Below, one piece after another: positions 10,775 to 23,118 of a stretch of 64,000 bases of DNA. The position numbers and the translations under genes are program-made. How positions within the stretch are numbered: the stretch's first letter is position 1; each line of letters opens with the position of its first letter. Source of the stretch: Mangifera indica (Eukaryota > Streptophyta > Magnoliopsida > Sapindales > Anacardiaceae); contig NC_058139.1 in the NCBI RefSeq assembly GCF_011075055.1, positions 19,117,584 to 19,181,583 on the forward strand, given 5' to 3'. The notes beneath the pieces are model-generated. The model was not told the DNA's origin and made no database searches. It saw nothing but the letters and a program-made list of their open reading frames with translations.

Positions 10775-13383
10775 TAAGAAATTGTATTTATCTGATATAA
10801 TCAAGGGCTTATGATATAATTAAAAAAAAAAAAGACCCATTTTTGTAAGAGAAGATCTTGGACGGAAAGCTATTTGGTAGTGAGGGATATCGTCCAATAG
10901 TTTACAGCCACGTATGTATATTGAAAAGAAGGGTTTTATACATCACATTGCAAGTAAGTTATAGCATAATAGTATAATATACGGTAGATACCTGCCCAAG
11001 AAAGTTTGGAGCGCGTGGCACCGTGTGTGAGCGTGGGGTTGACAGTTTCAGTTTCGAACGGTTTATTTATTTAAATGATGAAATTATCCTTCATCGGATT
11101 TTTTTTTTAATTTTTAGTAAATTAATAATAATAATAGGAAAAATTGATTATTATAATAATTTATAAAAGAATATGGAGTTTTAGTAGGGCTTTTATCCAA
11201 TATTTTCAAAATCAAATCAAATTAATTAGTTTAATCAGTTTAATTTAAAATTGACTTGTGATCTAGCCTGACATTTACTAAAAATTAGTTTGATATAAGA
11301 CTTTATTAAAATTGATGAATTGAATAAACTGATCAAAATTGGAAGAACTAGACTTGGCCAAGTTTTATTACTCTAACCCCTCATTTTGATTTTTATTCTA
11401 TTTTTTAAGGTTTTTTTTAATGAATTGAGATTTATGTTTTAAAGAAGCAAATATATTTTATTATTATTGATAATTGTATAAATTTGTTTCTAATAAGTTT
11501 CATGCAATTTATGTTTAAAACATATATTAAATGTTTGATATTATTTAATAAAATTATTATAATTTTATAGTAGGTTGAATGGATCAAACTATAAACTAGT
11601 AATAAAATCGATTTGATCGTTGATCCAATTTTAAAATAATTACTTTTTCTAGTAAGATAGTAAGAGAGGATCTTGTATGAAAAATGGGTGGCTGGATTTC
11701 GTTATCGAGTCTAATGAGGTGGTTGCGACTAGGGGTGGATACGAACCAAACTGAGTTGAATATCCTTTGGCTCGAATTTGGCTCAAATGAAAAATAATTT
11801 GATTTGAATTCATTAAGTCAATATTAAGAGTTGTTCGAATTCGATTTGAATAAAAATAGTTCGGTTCGAATTTAGCTTAAATTTGTGATTTATTAATAAA
11901 ATAATATCGTTTAATAATTATTTATCATAATTTGAATCAAGTCATCTATATAACTCGTTATTCAAACTGAGTCAAACTTCCTATAACTAAAATTTGGTTT
12001 AGTTTTAAAATAAATCAAATTTTTTAATTTAAATTTGATTTATATTTAAAATAAACGAATTTGAATATTTTCAAATTAAATTGAGTTAGCTTTTGACTCT
12101 GAGCTACCTTAGTTGGAGTCCAGTCCTAGCTACGACAGATTGGTCCATGTCATCGCGTGTCTTATGATTGGCTCCACCTTTTTCCTTTTTCCTTTTTTTT
12201 TTTTTATTTTCAAGTATCCCATATCATTGACTTGGAATTTCTCAAAATTCATCATCACCGTGCAGTTTTCTACACTTGAACGTGGCGACCTTCAACTGGA
12301 TGGATGTATTTAGTAATCATTTGCATCTGTTGCAGAGGATTTTCTTCTCACATTAACAAAGAATTATATTTAAAAAAAAACCGTTGACTAGAACGACTTG
12401 GAAAATTATAGGATAAAGCTTCTTTTCTATTGGGCCCTTACTGGAATTTTATAATATTATATAATATTTATAAAAAATAACATCAAATCAATATAGTAGC
12501 ACGTATTACACAGTAAAATATATATTATTAATATATATTTAAAAAAATAATGATGTGATAAAAATATATTTAAATTTTTTTAAAAATTTTAAAATATTTA
12601 TTATATTTTTAAAATAAAAATATAATTATTAAAAATTTATTATTATTTTATTTAATTAAGAAATTGAGCTTTTATTATATAATATAATATAATACCACTA
12701 ATAGAATGAATTTATACATCCACATCCACTCAGTTCTTTATACAAAGAATGTGAAATTGAGTAGCGAATATTTTTTTGTCTATTTTATAAGTAGTGTTAG
12801 GTATATAATTTTTATACGCAAATGATAATATATTATTATATGATTGAATAATTAAAAATTAAAAATAAAATAATATTTAATTATATAATAATATATTATT
12901 ATTTATATATAAAATTATGTATAAAGATTATACACATAATTATATTATTCTCTTATGACGTACGTACCAATGAGAAAAAAAAAAAAGAAAAGATAAGTGT
13001 CAAAGTCTCTCGTGGTTTTCAGTTCAATCAATCTACATCAATTATTTGGTGCCGTAGATTGCTCATAGGCTGCAGTTATGGGTCTGAATTTTTTGTCTAA
13101 GGCCACAAATCCCAAACAGTAGAAGCCCAATGGCTACACACAACTTCCTCGGCCTATCAATTAGGATATGTTAACTGCATTCCTTCGCCGGCCTACCAGT
13201 TAAAAGCCGAGTAAGATTAAATCGATGATATCAAATTTGATAATTAATTTTAAAATTATTATATTAGATAAATTAAAATTTTAATTTTAAAATATGAGAT
13301 TTTAACTCTTGCTCTTATATTTGAAATCTAACTCTTTTATCATTCAAATTATCTGTCAGAGTGTGTTACCTTATTATTTCACC
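10775..13383. other. Spacer with degraded repeats
   Basis: No gene is recognisable. 11200-11400 and 11731-12090 consist of TTCGAATT/TTTGATTTG-like words typical of degraded non-autonomous elements. 12800-12945 resembles a short inverted-repeat MITE with TATAATTTTTATAC-like ends that recurs elsewhere in the window. Positions 10860-11050 are less A+T-rich but show no frame or motif I can name. Confidence 0.45.
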
Positions 13384-15200
13384 ATGGATATTACTAGTAT
13401 TGATCACATGAAGGAACTGGACTTGGCAAAGGAAGAACCGGCAATTTTGGTATCTGCCAAGAATTCACCTCCTATGCAAACTATTTTCTTATCAAACATT
13501 GACCAACCTGTGACTTTTCCCGTTGAATCACTCTCCTTTCAATCTTCTCCGGACAAGACTTCCTCCTCATCAACACATGAGATTCCTCAAAGAGAGAAGA
13601 AAGCGGTGGCTGAACTGTTTTCTTACTATTTCATGGCCGGAAGACTTCAAATGACCCAGTAGATTAGAGCTTCTATGCAACGATGCTGGAGTCTTGTTTG
13701 TAACAGCAGCACCCAAACTTATGTTAAAGGATCTTTGAGAACTCTCTCTCTTCCTAACTCTACAATATTTCACCACGTCGTTCATAGGCCTGGCATGGCC
13801 TACACAAGAGTCTCGCAGAAACAACACTCTTGTTTATTCTTTCTGTATTAAATATTTGTCCCGAAATGAAGTCCTTTAAGCAAGTTTGATTATTTTTTAT
13901 GATCTAATTAATTCAAAGGTCACTATGTTTGCATGTGGAGGTTTCTCAATTGGTTTTGTGCCAAACCGTGTGATACTTGATGGAAGATTTGGTAGAAAAT
14001 ATTCCGACGTTTGCTAATATTAATTATAATTATAATTTAATAAAATTTAATAATTAAATAGTTAAATAATAATTTATATATGAATTTAAATAATAGTTTT
14101 TAAAGTTATGATATGAGTAAAGAGGATGAGTGTGCACTTAAAGTTTATTAGACCTTCGAGGGGTTCAATAACCTATTACTACATATTAGCTAAGTGTCAT
14201 TTTCGAAACCCATTCAAAGTGATTTCGTTCATTAAAAGTTGTCATTCAAACAGATTTTAAAAGCGGAAAACTTGTGACATCAATGCAAGAGCTCTATATA
14301 TTCAAATTATATGGAGTTTCAAGTATTCTTATATGTTTAAAGTATTCAATTCAGTATGCATATATCTTGTGAATTTGGACGGATTGATAGATAGATTCAT
14401 TTCATTTAGTTAAACAAAATAAATCTTACAAGATTAGCAAGTGAAATGTTTACATCTATTTGTAGAGGTGAAGGCCTTCAAACTCAAGCTTTATACAATA
14501 ATAAAACTTGCCTAAAAGCAAGAAATTCACTTCAAATTAAATTTAAGCATAATGAATGCGTTATGCAAAAAGAGATTCCATCTCCGACTTCTTTGTTTCA
14601 GTGAACCGAATCAGGCATCCCCATTTCCATTAATTTTCTCTGATGAATGCACTCGCAATTAAACTCTTCTCTTTCTGCCCCCAAATGGTCAATGCTCTCA
14701 CAGGGAAAGTCATGACCAAGTCATGCTCAGCCTTAGAAGTCCTCGTAGCCCACATATTGAGGGCAAGTACAAAGGCGGTCTACACAAACCCAGATGACTT
14801 TTCATCGTTTCTTTTTGCAGTGGACCTAGGTCTAAAATATCAACACTTTGCGAAAAAGGGTTTGCAGGAAACTGTGTCGTCACAGCTTTTGCCATTGCCA
14901 AAGTTGCAGATCTGGCTGAGAAACCGTTCTCATTCTGTGTTGAGAAGATGAAGGAAGGCCAGGAGAGAGTGACAGACCAGTACGTGAGATCGGCCATAGA
15001 TTGGCTGGAGATTTATAGAGGGATCATGAAACTTCTATCTATGTGTCAGCTTGCTTCAAACTACCTCTCAACGAGCTTGATGAATTCGTTCTTCTGCTCT
15101 TTGATAATGGAAAGGAGAATATTAACGCATTGATCGGCCTTGAAGAAGAGAAGATGCAGAGATTCAAGGTGCAACATTTTCAGATATTTAAGAAACCAAA
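13384..15200 (+). pseudogene. BAHD acyltransferase pseudogene
   Basis: Fragments in order match plant BAHD (HXXXD) acyltransferases, which move acyl groups from CoA thioesters to alcohols or amines. The N-terminal block (13384-13662) carries FLSNIDQPVTFPVE and ends SYYFMAGRL at a stop. RLELLCNDAGVLFV continues in another frame (about 13664), then HHVVHRPG in a third (about 13770). The catalytic block near 13920-14010 reads FACGGFSIGFVPNRVILDG, with Arg where the HXXXD histidine should be. The C-terminal half follows a spacer (14640-15200): CSALEVLVAHILRASTKAVY, TNPDDF, then, after a shift, ERVTDQYVRSAIDWLEIYRG and IGLEEEKM. The DFGWG region is deleted, with NELD joined directly to EFVLLL. Several frameshifts, a lost catalytic residue and a lost structural motif make it dead. 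The closest subfamily looks like the CER26/fatty-alcohol type, a weak judgement. Confidence 0.88.
14011..14639 (+). other. Probable intron remnant of the BAHD pseudogene
   Basis: A non-coding A+T-rich stretch separates the HXXXD block from the C-terminal exon. Many BAHD genes have one intron near this point. Exact splice sites are not clear. Confidence 0.45.
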
Positions 15201-15983
15201 TTTTCCACGACATAATACAAATAATTTGTTACTAGAAAGCCAGCTGAATGAAATCGCTTTTACTGTATAAGATATAAGCATATATAAAGAAGCGGTTTCA
15301 CATCTATTTTACATGTTTATTTTATATTTTAAATAACTATAATTCAATTATTATTTATTAAGTATAATATATTTGAAAATGAAATATTTTTTAATAAGTG
15401 TAAACTATAAACTAAACCAAATCAAACTTTTTTTTTTTTAAATTTAGTTTGATTTGAAATCGAATCAATCTGTATTCTTTTAATTTTGTTTAAAAAGTTT
15501 TAAATTGTATCAAATTGGATCGTATACACTCTTATTTTTTATTAATATGAGAAATCTAAACTAATTCATTCCATTCATAAGAATTCCAACTGAATCATTA
15601 GAAATAGATTGCGGTTGTCTTTTGAAGAATATAGGGCAAGTGGGTGTAAAAGAAGGAAATTTACTGGATATGTATAAAGTAATTAGCAGTTAATTAATTG
15701 GGTTGTTGATCTTTAATCATTTTATGATTTCTTTATTTAATTGGTAGAATCCAAATCACATTCATCACGAAGTTGGAACCTTTAATCACAGCTGCAAACC
15801 CTAAATCCAGAATCCAGATCATCTCCTTCATTTTTTAAATTTTTTAAAGAAAGTGGGAAAGACTGAAGAGGGATCTGTTTGTATTAAGAAATTTAACCAA
15901 CAGAACCTCATTGGAAATTCTTAGAGATTCTCTTGAAATTTGAAAAGTACTGGGACTGTTTAACACTATATTTGGTTTATTTA
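15201..15983. other. Spacer
   Basis: No coding region or named element seen. The last 9 bp (15975-15983, GTTTATTTA) are the left target-site copy of the fold-back element that follows. Confidence 0.5.
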
Positions 15984-16269
15984 AGAAAATTAATTAAAAT
16001 AAGCACCGAATTTACTGCCTAAACATTTTTTCGTAAGATTTCTCAACTTTTACCTTTTTAAGCAAATGATATTTTTTATTCTAAAAATACCCTTCATCCT
16101 ATTTATTTTCATTTACAACAATTTTTACAAATTAAACTTTTATATTTTAGAGTATATAGATTAAACTTAATTTTTTTGTAATGCATAAGATTTACAGATG
16201 AAAAACATATTAATTTAGAATGTAATAATTGATATTTATATATCTTTATACCTTTACAAAATGATGAAC

Positions 16270-16694
16270 ATACAATGGTGCGTTTTTTCGAGCGGGTGCA
16301 AAAATGTACAAAAGTGTAAAATGGTGTGTGAAAATGTGAAAGGGTGCGTGAAAATATGAAGGGGGTGCATCAACTCCAAAGGGGTGCGTGAAATCGTAAA
16401 AAGATGTGTCAACTTCAAAGGGGTGCGTCAAATCGTAAAGGGCTGCGTGAAATCATAAAACGGTGTGTCAACTTCGAAGGGGTGCGTAAAATCGTAAAAG
16501 GGAGCGTCATTTTCTTAAGAGGTGCGTGAAATCTTAAAAGGGTGTGTCAACTTCTGAAAGGGGTATAACAATGCTGAAGGGGTGTATGAAAGGGTGCGAC
16601 ACTTTGAAAGGGTATGTCATAAGCTAAAGGGGAGCGTGAAAGTATAAAGGGTGTGTGAAACTATGAAGGGATACTTGAAAATGTGAAGAGGTGC

Positions 16695-16695
<1 letters not shown>
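16270..16695 (+). repeat. Minisatellite, GGGTGCGTGAAA units
   Basis: Imperfect units of roughly 18-22 bp, alternating GGTGCGTGAAATCGTAAAA with GGTGTGTCAACTTC variants. The complementary array is at 17041-17290 on the other arm of the element. Confidence 0.8.
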
Positions 16696-16730
<35 letters not shown>

Positions 16731-16732
16731 TA
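16696..16732. repeat. (AAT)n microsatellite
   Basis: About twelve AAT units in the loop region of the fold-back element. Confidence 0.95.
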
Positions 16733-16948
16733 ATATAATATATTATTAATATATTATATATTATATATAAAAGGGTGCATGGAAAATGCAAAGGTCGCAC
16801 CCTTATATATATATAAATATATTATATATTATATTATTAATGTAATATATATATAAATATCATATATTATACTATTAATATATTATATATTATATATAAA
16901 ATGGTGCATGGAAATGCAAATGACGCACCCCTTTGCATTTCCCCACAC

Positions 16949-16951
<3 letters not shown>

Positions 16952-17011
<60 letters not shown>
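16952..17011. repeat. (TA)n microsatellite
   Basis: About 60 bp of TA repeats near the centre of the fold-back element. Confidence 0.95.
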
Positions 17012-17014
<3 letters not shown>

Positions 17015-18029
17015 AATATAATATATATTTTTTATATTCTTATGCACCCCTTTTATAATCTATGTTCCCCTTTTGTATTTTACCCGCTTGTTTATATTTT
17101 TCTGTACTTGTTTATATTTTTACGTATCCATTTATATTTTCACGCACTATTTTCTATTTTCACTCAACCGTTTGTATTTTTACTCACCTCTTCGGAGTTG
17201 ACGCACCCCTTCAGACTTTCATGCACCCCTTCACATTTTCATGTATCCCATTACATTTTCGCACATTTTTGCACCAATTCAAGAAAACGCATCTTTTATG
17301 TTCATTATTTTGTAAATGTATAAACGTATAAAATATCAATTATTACATCCTAAATTAATCTGTTTTTCATTTGTAAATCTTATTCATTACAAAAAAATTA
17401 AGCTTGATCCGTATACTCTGAAATATAAAAGTTTAATTTATGAAAACAATTGTAAATGAAAAGAAATAAGATGAAGGGTATTTTTGAAATAAAAAATATC
17501 ATTTGCTTAAAAACGTGAAAGTTGAGAAATCTTACCGAAAAAAAGTTTAGACGGCAAATTCGATATATATTTTAATTAATTTCCCGTTTGTTTATCATCT
17601 AATATTGATTTTTGGTTTTTGATTCTAGTCAATTTTCTTGTGTCCTATTAGTCAAAATACATGTATAAACAAAATATATAAATTTATCAGTATAAATTAA
17701 TATAATAAATTCAAGTTTTCCAAGTAACATGTGTATTTCTTTTTTCTTTTCTAAAAAATGTTTTTAAATATTTCTCTTTTTAACTATCTAAATTACAAAT
17801 AATAATGTTGTGTATTCAAAATTGAAATCCCAGTGATATAACAATTAGAAGGTGTTTGCTTAAGAGTGGTCAAAAAATATTTTGCTAATATATATTTTAT
17901 TATTAGTATTACCTTATTTAATTTATCCGTAATAAAATATTTTACTAATTTTTTATTACCAATGGTAATATGATAGATAATACAAAAAATAATCTTATTA
18001 CCAACTATATGTGAAAAGATTACTAAGTA

Positions 18030-18460
18030 GGGATGACAATAGGGAGGGGTAAGGAGGGGATCTTAATCCCCGTCCCCGTCGTCATCCCCATTCATTTCCT
18101 TACAGGGGATATCAATCCCGTCTCCTATCTTTCTTCATAGAAGATATCAATCTCTATCTCTTACTCATTCCCTTTATGGGGATGATAATGATTCTTCGTC
18201 CCCTCTTCGCATAAAAAAATCCCTACCCATTCTAGCGGAAAAAAACTCCTTCCCACACCCCTTAAACACAACATAATTATATTAAATAACAAAATTGGGC
18301 AAAATTAAAACCAACTCACTATTTCAAATATCACAAATATCATATATTAATCACGTTACTATACATAACAAAAACCTAAATAAATTTGAAAAAATAAATA
18401 ATCTAAAACTATAAAATATATTAGTATTTTAAGTAAATATTTTAATATAAAAAGAGATCT
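18030..18460 (+). repeat. Non-autonomous repeat, GGATGACA ends
   Basis: Begins GGATGACAATAGGGAGGGG and passes through C-rich words such as CCCCGTCCCCGTC. It then shares an A+T-rich tail, in reversed orientation, with 3545-3999. No coding capacity or clear target duplication. Confidence 0.5.
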
Positions 18461-19083
18461 CTTCGTTGGCTCCACCTGTATACATCACGTTAGAGGCAAA
18501 GGTCGACGAAGGGAGAGGTTGCCGAATTTTTGAACAATCTGAAGTTGAAGATGGGGGTTAAATTGAAGTTTTCAAAAATTTGGGGTATTTAAAATGAGAA
18601 AAATATAGAAATCCTAAGTTTGGAGGAAAAATGTAACTTTTAAAAGTTAAAAAATTTTAGACAGAGATAAAGTTTTTAGTTTTTAAAACTTTGACGGAGA
18701 AATATAATAAATTATATATATTTTAATAATATTATTATTATGATAATTTTATATTTTATCTTAACTAAAAATTTTAATAAAAATTGATTTATAGATAAAT
18801 ATTTAGATTTTTAAAATTTTATAAATATATATTTATTTTTACATTAAAATTTGAATGAAAAACCTTTTGCCCTTTAATTTAATGATAAAGTAAAGTGAAA
18901 TTATATAAATTGAATTGAGGACCAAAAAACAAAAAAAAAGAGTATTCAACCAACGACTCATCCACTGAAGACAGTACGGACAATTAGATAAAAGCAGCCT
19001 GGGAATTTCAATAACCTCCTCGTGCCATCAAAAACTATATATAAATATTATTCTTCATCATCAGAGACAGAGAAGTACTTCTG

Positions 19084-19087
<4 letters not shown>

Positions 19088-19127
<40 letters not shown>
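19088..19127. repeat. (TA)n microsatellite
   Basis: About 40 bp of TA repeats in spacer DNA. Confidence 0.95.
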
Positions 19128-19131
<4 letters not shown>

Positions 19132-19658
19132 GCAGATACACATACGGGTAGTACTTTAATCAATTTACAAAAGCAAAAGATATCTTCATAGTTAAGTTGA
19201 AATCTTTCTGGAATGATTTGCCAGGTTTTGTAGCAATTTAATGAAAGTGGCAATATGGAGCATGGTAATTTCAAGAATTGGTTTGACTTATTTACCTGAA
19301 ATCCATGAATCTTTAAGCCCAAGTTAACAAGAAGAGGCTCAGGTATGAGCTTCTAAAATTAAATTAATCACCTGCTGGCATTATATGTCTAATGAAAACT
19401 CAGGACAGAGTATGGATGTTCAAAGAAAAAAGTAGTGAACAAGAACAACTCAGTTGAATGCAGCTTTTGGTGCTGTTCATGCAGCAAATTTTTTATTTGG
19501 GAGAGCAAAACAGCCACCACGTGAAAGGAAGAAAAAGATTGAACAAGATCATGAGCAAACATGAGTCAAACAGTATGTTATGATCTAAGTTAAAAAGAAA
19601 ATCTTTCTTAATTCTAATCCAATAAAAAATTAGTTGAAGCATGAAATGAAATTTCTAA

Positions 19659-20145
19659 GGGCGCGTTTCATTCGAATATTCTTATATTACTAAAAATAAA
19701 ATATTATTGTAAATATTTATTCTTTGAAAAATTACTAAATATAAATTTATTATTATCTTTAAATATGTTTGGTAAAATAGATATGTATAAGTAATTATTA
19801 TATTTGATTAAAAGTAATAAAAAAATAATAATATATTATTTTACTTATGATATGAAAGATTAATATGTGTAAAATATTTTCTATATTACTTATTATTTTA
19901 ATTGAAAATTGAGGTTTTTTAATTTTAAAATTTTAATAAGTAAGAATAAAATAGTATTAAATAATGAGATTATTTGGGTAATCTTTTAATATTTAAAGTG
20001 AAACTGTAATCAAATTATCTCACATCACTATTAATAATAAAAGATTACCAGAATATTTTATTGTTTTGTAAACCAAACAAAATAATAAAAGTAATAAAAC
20101 ATAGATTACCAAAGTAATAAAAGATGACTTCAACCAAAAGCCCCC
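19659..20145. mobile_element. Tourist-like MITE, TAA target site
   Basis: This 487-bp element is flanked by TAA (19656-19658 and 20146-20148). It begins GGGCGCGTTTCATTCGAATA and ends CAACCAAAAGCCCCC, imperfect inverted ends. Length, ends, target site and internal words match the copy at 404-895. Confidence 0.75.
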
Positions 20146-20453
20146 TAATTGTCATGCAACAAAACTTTGTTTGCACTTTTTTTATATACAAATGTGTATA
20201 CACATGAATGTGTCATGATGTGATTGAGTGATTCTGAATTAATGATAAAATAAAACAATATAATGCATATGCACTTTGAGTACGTAAATGGGTATACTTT
20301 ATATGTGTCATTATATGATTTGATATTATTTTATTTTTAATTTAAGATCACCCAATCACACGATAACACGTATATGTGTGTATCCATTTATGTATTTAAA
20401 ATAAATACGTATAATTTTATTAGATAAGATAATACCTAATCACATAATGATAC

Positions 20454-20456
<3 letters not shown>

Positions 20457-20511
<55 letters not shown>
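20457..20511. repeat. (TA)n microsatellite
   Basis: About 55 bp of TA repeats ending in CACACACA. Confidence 0.95.
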
Positions 20512-20520
<9 letters not shown>

Positions 20521-21021
20521 AAATAAGTACATATAACATTGGACACTTGTCATGCCAGTTGATTAATACTAATTTAATTTCCTTCCTTAACAACCATAAA
20601 TCAATCGCTAAATAATAAATTATTGAACTCAGTGCATTAATATTGTTGATCTAAATAAAGTTAAAAATTAATGAAAGCAAGTGAAGTGGATAGGTATTAT
20701 ATATATTGACATGCGAGTCTAACTTGTTAATTAATGAAAGCAAGTGAAGTGGACAGGCATTAACTCATATGAATTAATTTATATATCAATTAAACAATAT
20801 GTAATCAATTTTGAATACTTTGTTAGATATACAGATGAGATATAATGATTTTGAATTAGAAATAAAATAATATTCAATTACATAATAAGATATCATCTAA
20901 GTATTTAATTAGATATTCAAAACTTGATGCACATAGTATTACTCTTTATTTACAAAATAAAATTATATGTATAAATAAATTACACAAACGTATTAGTATA
21001 AACTAAGATAATATGTTATGA

Positions 21022-21208
21022 TTTTTTTTTGGTAACCAGGAATCCCTACCCGTATTTATGGAATGGGTAAACCTAGGACACAATAACCAGACTCACAACC
21101 ACTACATCAGATAAATCAAAGTTTCAAAAACATGATAAGGGTTCGAACTCAAGTCTTTACCTTATAAGTTCTAATACTCTACCAGCTTTGTTAATCCTTA
21201 AGGTCTAA
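21022..21208 (-). mobile_element. tRNA-derived SINE
   Basis: On the minus strand the element opens with an A-box-like ACAAAGCTGGTAGAG near 21192, then about 35 bp later a B-box-like GAGTTCGAACCC near 21144. It continues about 110 bp of unrelated body and ends in an A tract at 21022-21030. That order, pol III boxes at the 5' end and a poly(A) tail, is diagnostic of tRNA-derived SINEs. I could not find a convincing target duplication. Confidence 0.6.
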
Positions 21209-22516
21209 AAATCATGCAATTATTCAATCAGATGTTATTATATCAATTTATTTAAATAAGTTTGTACAATTTATTTGTAAACACAGCACTAACCTTTTAT
21301 ATATATTAATACAAATAAAAAATTGGTCTGCTGTCGTATTGGATGATGCAATCTAGAGTAAAACTTACGTAATCGATTAATATTTAAATCATCATCAGCT
21401 TTTGTTAATTTGGTAAGTTAAAAGTGTTGGTTGAATCCACGCCAAACGATGATTCGTTATATGGTATAATCCCCCACCACTTTTATTATAACTTTTTTTA
21501 TCATTATAATAAACATGCTTAACCTCAGTTGACTGGTGGAGTCTAAAGACAGAATTGGGTACCAAAAGCATATTCATGATTCACATCTTGGATTATTAGG
21601 GTCCATCTTAATTAATTCAAATCATAATCAAAATTTGTTGAAACCCTCTCACCATCCATTGTTGCATGCAGATGCAGATGCAGTTTAAAGCCTGATTGAT
21701 GAGATGTTTAGTTGGCATTTAGAGTCTTATGTTTTACGCTATGGTATTGATAATGATGGGACCGGTTAATCAATTCTATTATTCCCTAGGATGAGAGATA
21801 AATATAGTGAAGATTTGATGCAAATTGGTTTTCAATATGGTTCAATCTATATTCATAGTTATGTTATTAGTGTTTTTATAAAAATATTTTGTTGGAGTGT
21901 GAAAGAGAATAGCTCTTAACCTATCTTATGTTGATGTTTACTTAATTTAAGTGTTTGATATGAAATTGTATATCTAATTTATTATTGGGTTTTTTCCTTT
22001 ATTTTTTCTCTGCATATTCCATTTCTTGTAAATGATCATTTAGTATAGAATAAAAGGAATTAAACGAGTTATAATTTTATCAATTACATTTCAGTATTAT
22101 TAATTCCTTACATGAGTGAATGAAACAAAAGAAATGTCTACGTGTAAATTATATTTTTTTGTAAAAGATATTTATTTATAGATCAAGGTATGAATTGTTA
22201 TTCCTGTAACTAGTCGTATCTGTATAAGGATTTTCTTAGATTAGATATCAAAACCTAATTTAGTTTAAAGTATATGACTGAGGTCTGGCAAGTGGCTGCC
22301 AACATGGGTGTGTGGACCGTGGACTTAATTCACACAAATCACTAAACAATTTTGAGGAGAATCACAATCACAATTTGTATAGTTTTAATTAATATTAAGC
22401 GCCCAACAGACTGAGCTGAGCTCCAGTGAGCTATGACCCTACCGTTGAAGCCTACCTGGTTGGCATCATCACGTGCCATGTTGAGAATAAAGACACAACT
22501 CACGACTCTCATAGTT

Positions 22517-22562
22517 GTATGTATGTATGTATGTTTGTATACATGTATGTAATTTATATATA
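22517..22562 (+). promoter_or_regulatory. TATG repeat and TATA-like box of NF-YB gene
   Basis: TATATATA at 22555-22562 lies 83 bp before the NF-YB start codon and is preceded by a (TATG)n tract at 22517-22549. Spacing fits a TATA box with a short leader. Function is inferred from position. Confidence 0.4.
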
Positions 22563-22644
22563 GATTTATGGAGTTAAGCCTTTGACCGCAAGCTGCAAAG
22601 TCTAAGTCGGCAACAGACAAGAGACCCAGTTCATTGTATCTTTA

Positions 22645-23118
22645 ATGGGAGATAATATTGGAGCAACTGCTGATGATGGAGGTATCAAGGAGCAAGACCG
22701 GCTGTTGCCAATAGCAAACGTGGGGAGAATCATGAAGCAGATTTTGCCACCAAACGCGAAAATCTCAAGGGAAGCTAAAGAAACGATGCAAGAATGTGTT
22801 TCAGAGTTCATAAGTTTCATCACCAGTGAAGCTTCGGAGAAGTGCAAAAAGGAAAGGAGGAAGACAGTGAATGGAGATGATATTTGCTGGGCTATGGGAA
22901 CGCTAGGGTTTGATGACTATGCAGGGCCATTGAAAAGGTATTTGTATAGGTATAGGGAAATAGAAGGAGATAGAGCAAATAATCAGCAGGAGAAGGGCTC
23001 TCAGAGTAATATCAATACTGAAGATCAAAAGGAAGAACCACCTTCATATGGAAGTGATCATCATCACCAACTAAATCATCAGCCTAGGAGTTTTAGTTCT
23101 AACTCAAGGCCATATTAA
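22645..23118 (+). CDS. NF-YB5: NF-Y transcription factor subunit B5-like
   Basis: Single-exon gene of 157 residues. Residues about 17-112 form the NF-YB histone-fold core: [14 protein letters not shown], then [41 protein letters not shown], and [23 protein letters not shown] pairs with NF-YC through this fold, imported together and joined by NF-YA to bind CCAAT boxes. The combination [27 protein letters not shown] and the YRYREIEG end matches Arabidopsis NF-YB5 better than the LEC1-type or NF-YB2/3 groups. The N-terminus is short (17 residues) and the tail is acidic, Gln- and His-rich and presumably disordered. Start choice: first ATG in frame, with the core following directly. No introns, breaks or odd residues seen. 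Confidence 0.95.
   Translation: MGDNIGATADDGGIKEQDRLLPIANVGRIMKQILPPNAKISREAKETMQECVSEFISFITSEASEKCKKERRKTVNGDDICWAMGTLGFDDYAGPLKRYLYRYREIEGDRANNQQEKGSQSNINTEDQKEEPPSYGSDHHHQLNHQPRSFSSNSRPY

Larger units (their letters stand above)
15984..17585. mobile_element. Fold-back MULE-like element, minisatellite arms
   Basis: A 1602-bp inverted-repeat element. The outer arms of about 300 bp each (15984-16290 and 17290-17585) are reverse complements containing AAATTAATTAAAAT, GATTTCTCAACTTT and AAGCAAATGATATTTT. Inside each arm lies an array of short G-rich units on the left (GGGTGCGTGAAA, 16270-16695) and their C-rich complements on the right (17041-17290). The centre is (AAT)n and (TA)n DNA. The flanks GTTTATTTA (15975-15983) and GTTTGTTTA (17586-17594) agree at 8 of 9 positions, fitting a 9-bp Mutator-type target duplication. 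No transposase is present. Open frames through it (for example 16901-17323) are repeat artefacts. Confidence 0.85.
17586..19658. other. Spacer with repeat fragments
   Basis: 17848-18010 is a partial MITE of the family at 8976-10774. 18030-18460 is the second copy of the GGATGACA repeat. 19088-19127 is a (TA)n tract. No gene is recognised in the remainder. Confidence 0.45.
20146..22500. other. Spacer upstream of NF-YB gene
   Basis: 20185-20400 and 20820-20935 are short repeats built on AATCACATAATGA/TTTAATTTAAAATCA words that recur at 26460-26630, 39520-39865, 51470-51805 and 60110-60290, probably a small MITE family. A (TA)n tract lies at 20457-20511 and a SINE-like element at 21022-21208. 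The rest shows no gene. Confidence 0.45.

Noticed and set aside
16270..17323. CRISPR-like short repeats and a 140-codon frame
   Set aside because: Units are contiguous, imperfect and inverted between arms, with no spacers, and the host is a plant; it is a minisatellite inside a fold-back element.
22342..22620. 92-codon minus-strand frame next to NF-YB
   Set aside because: Overlaps the presumed NF-YB promoter and the TATG repeat; no protein similarity recognised.
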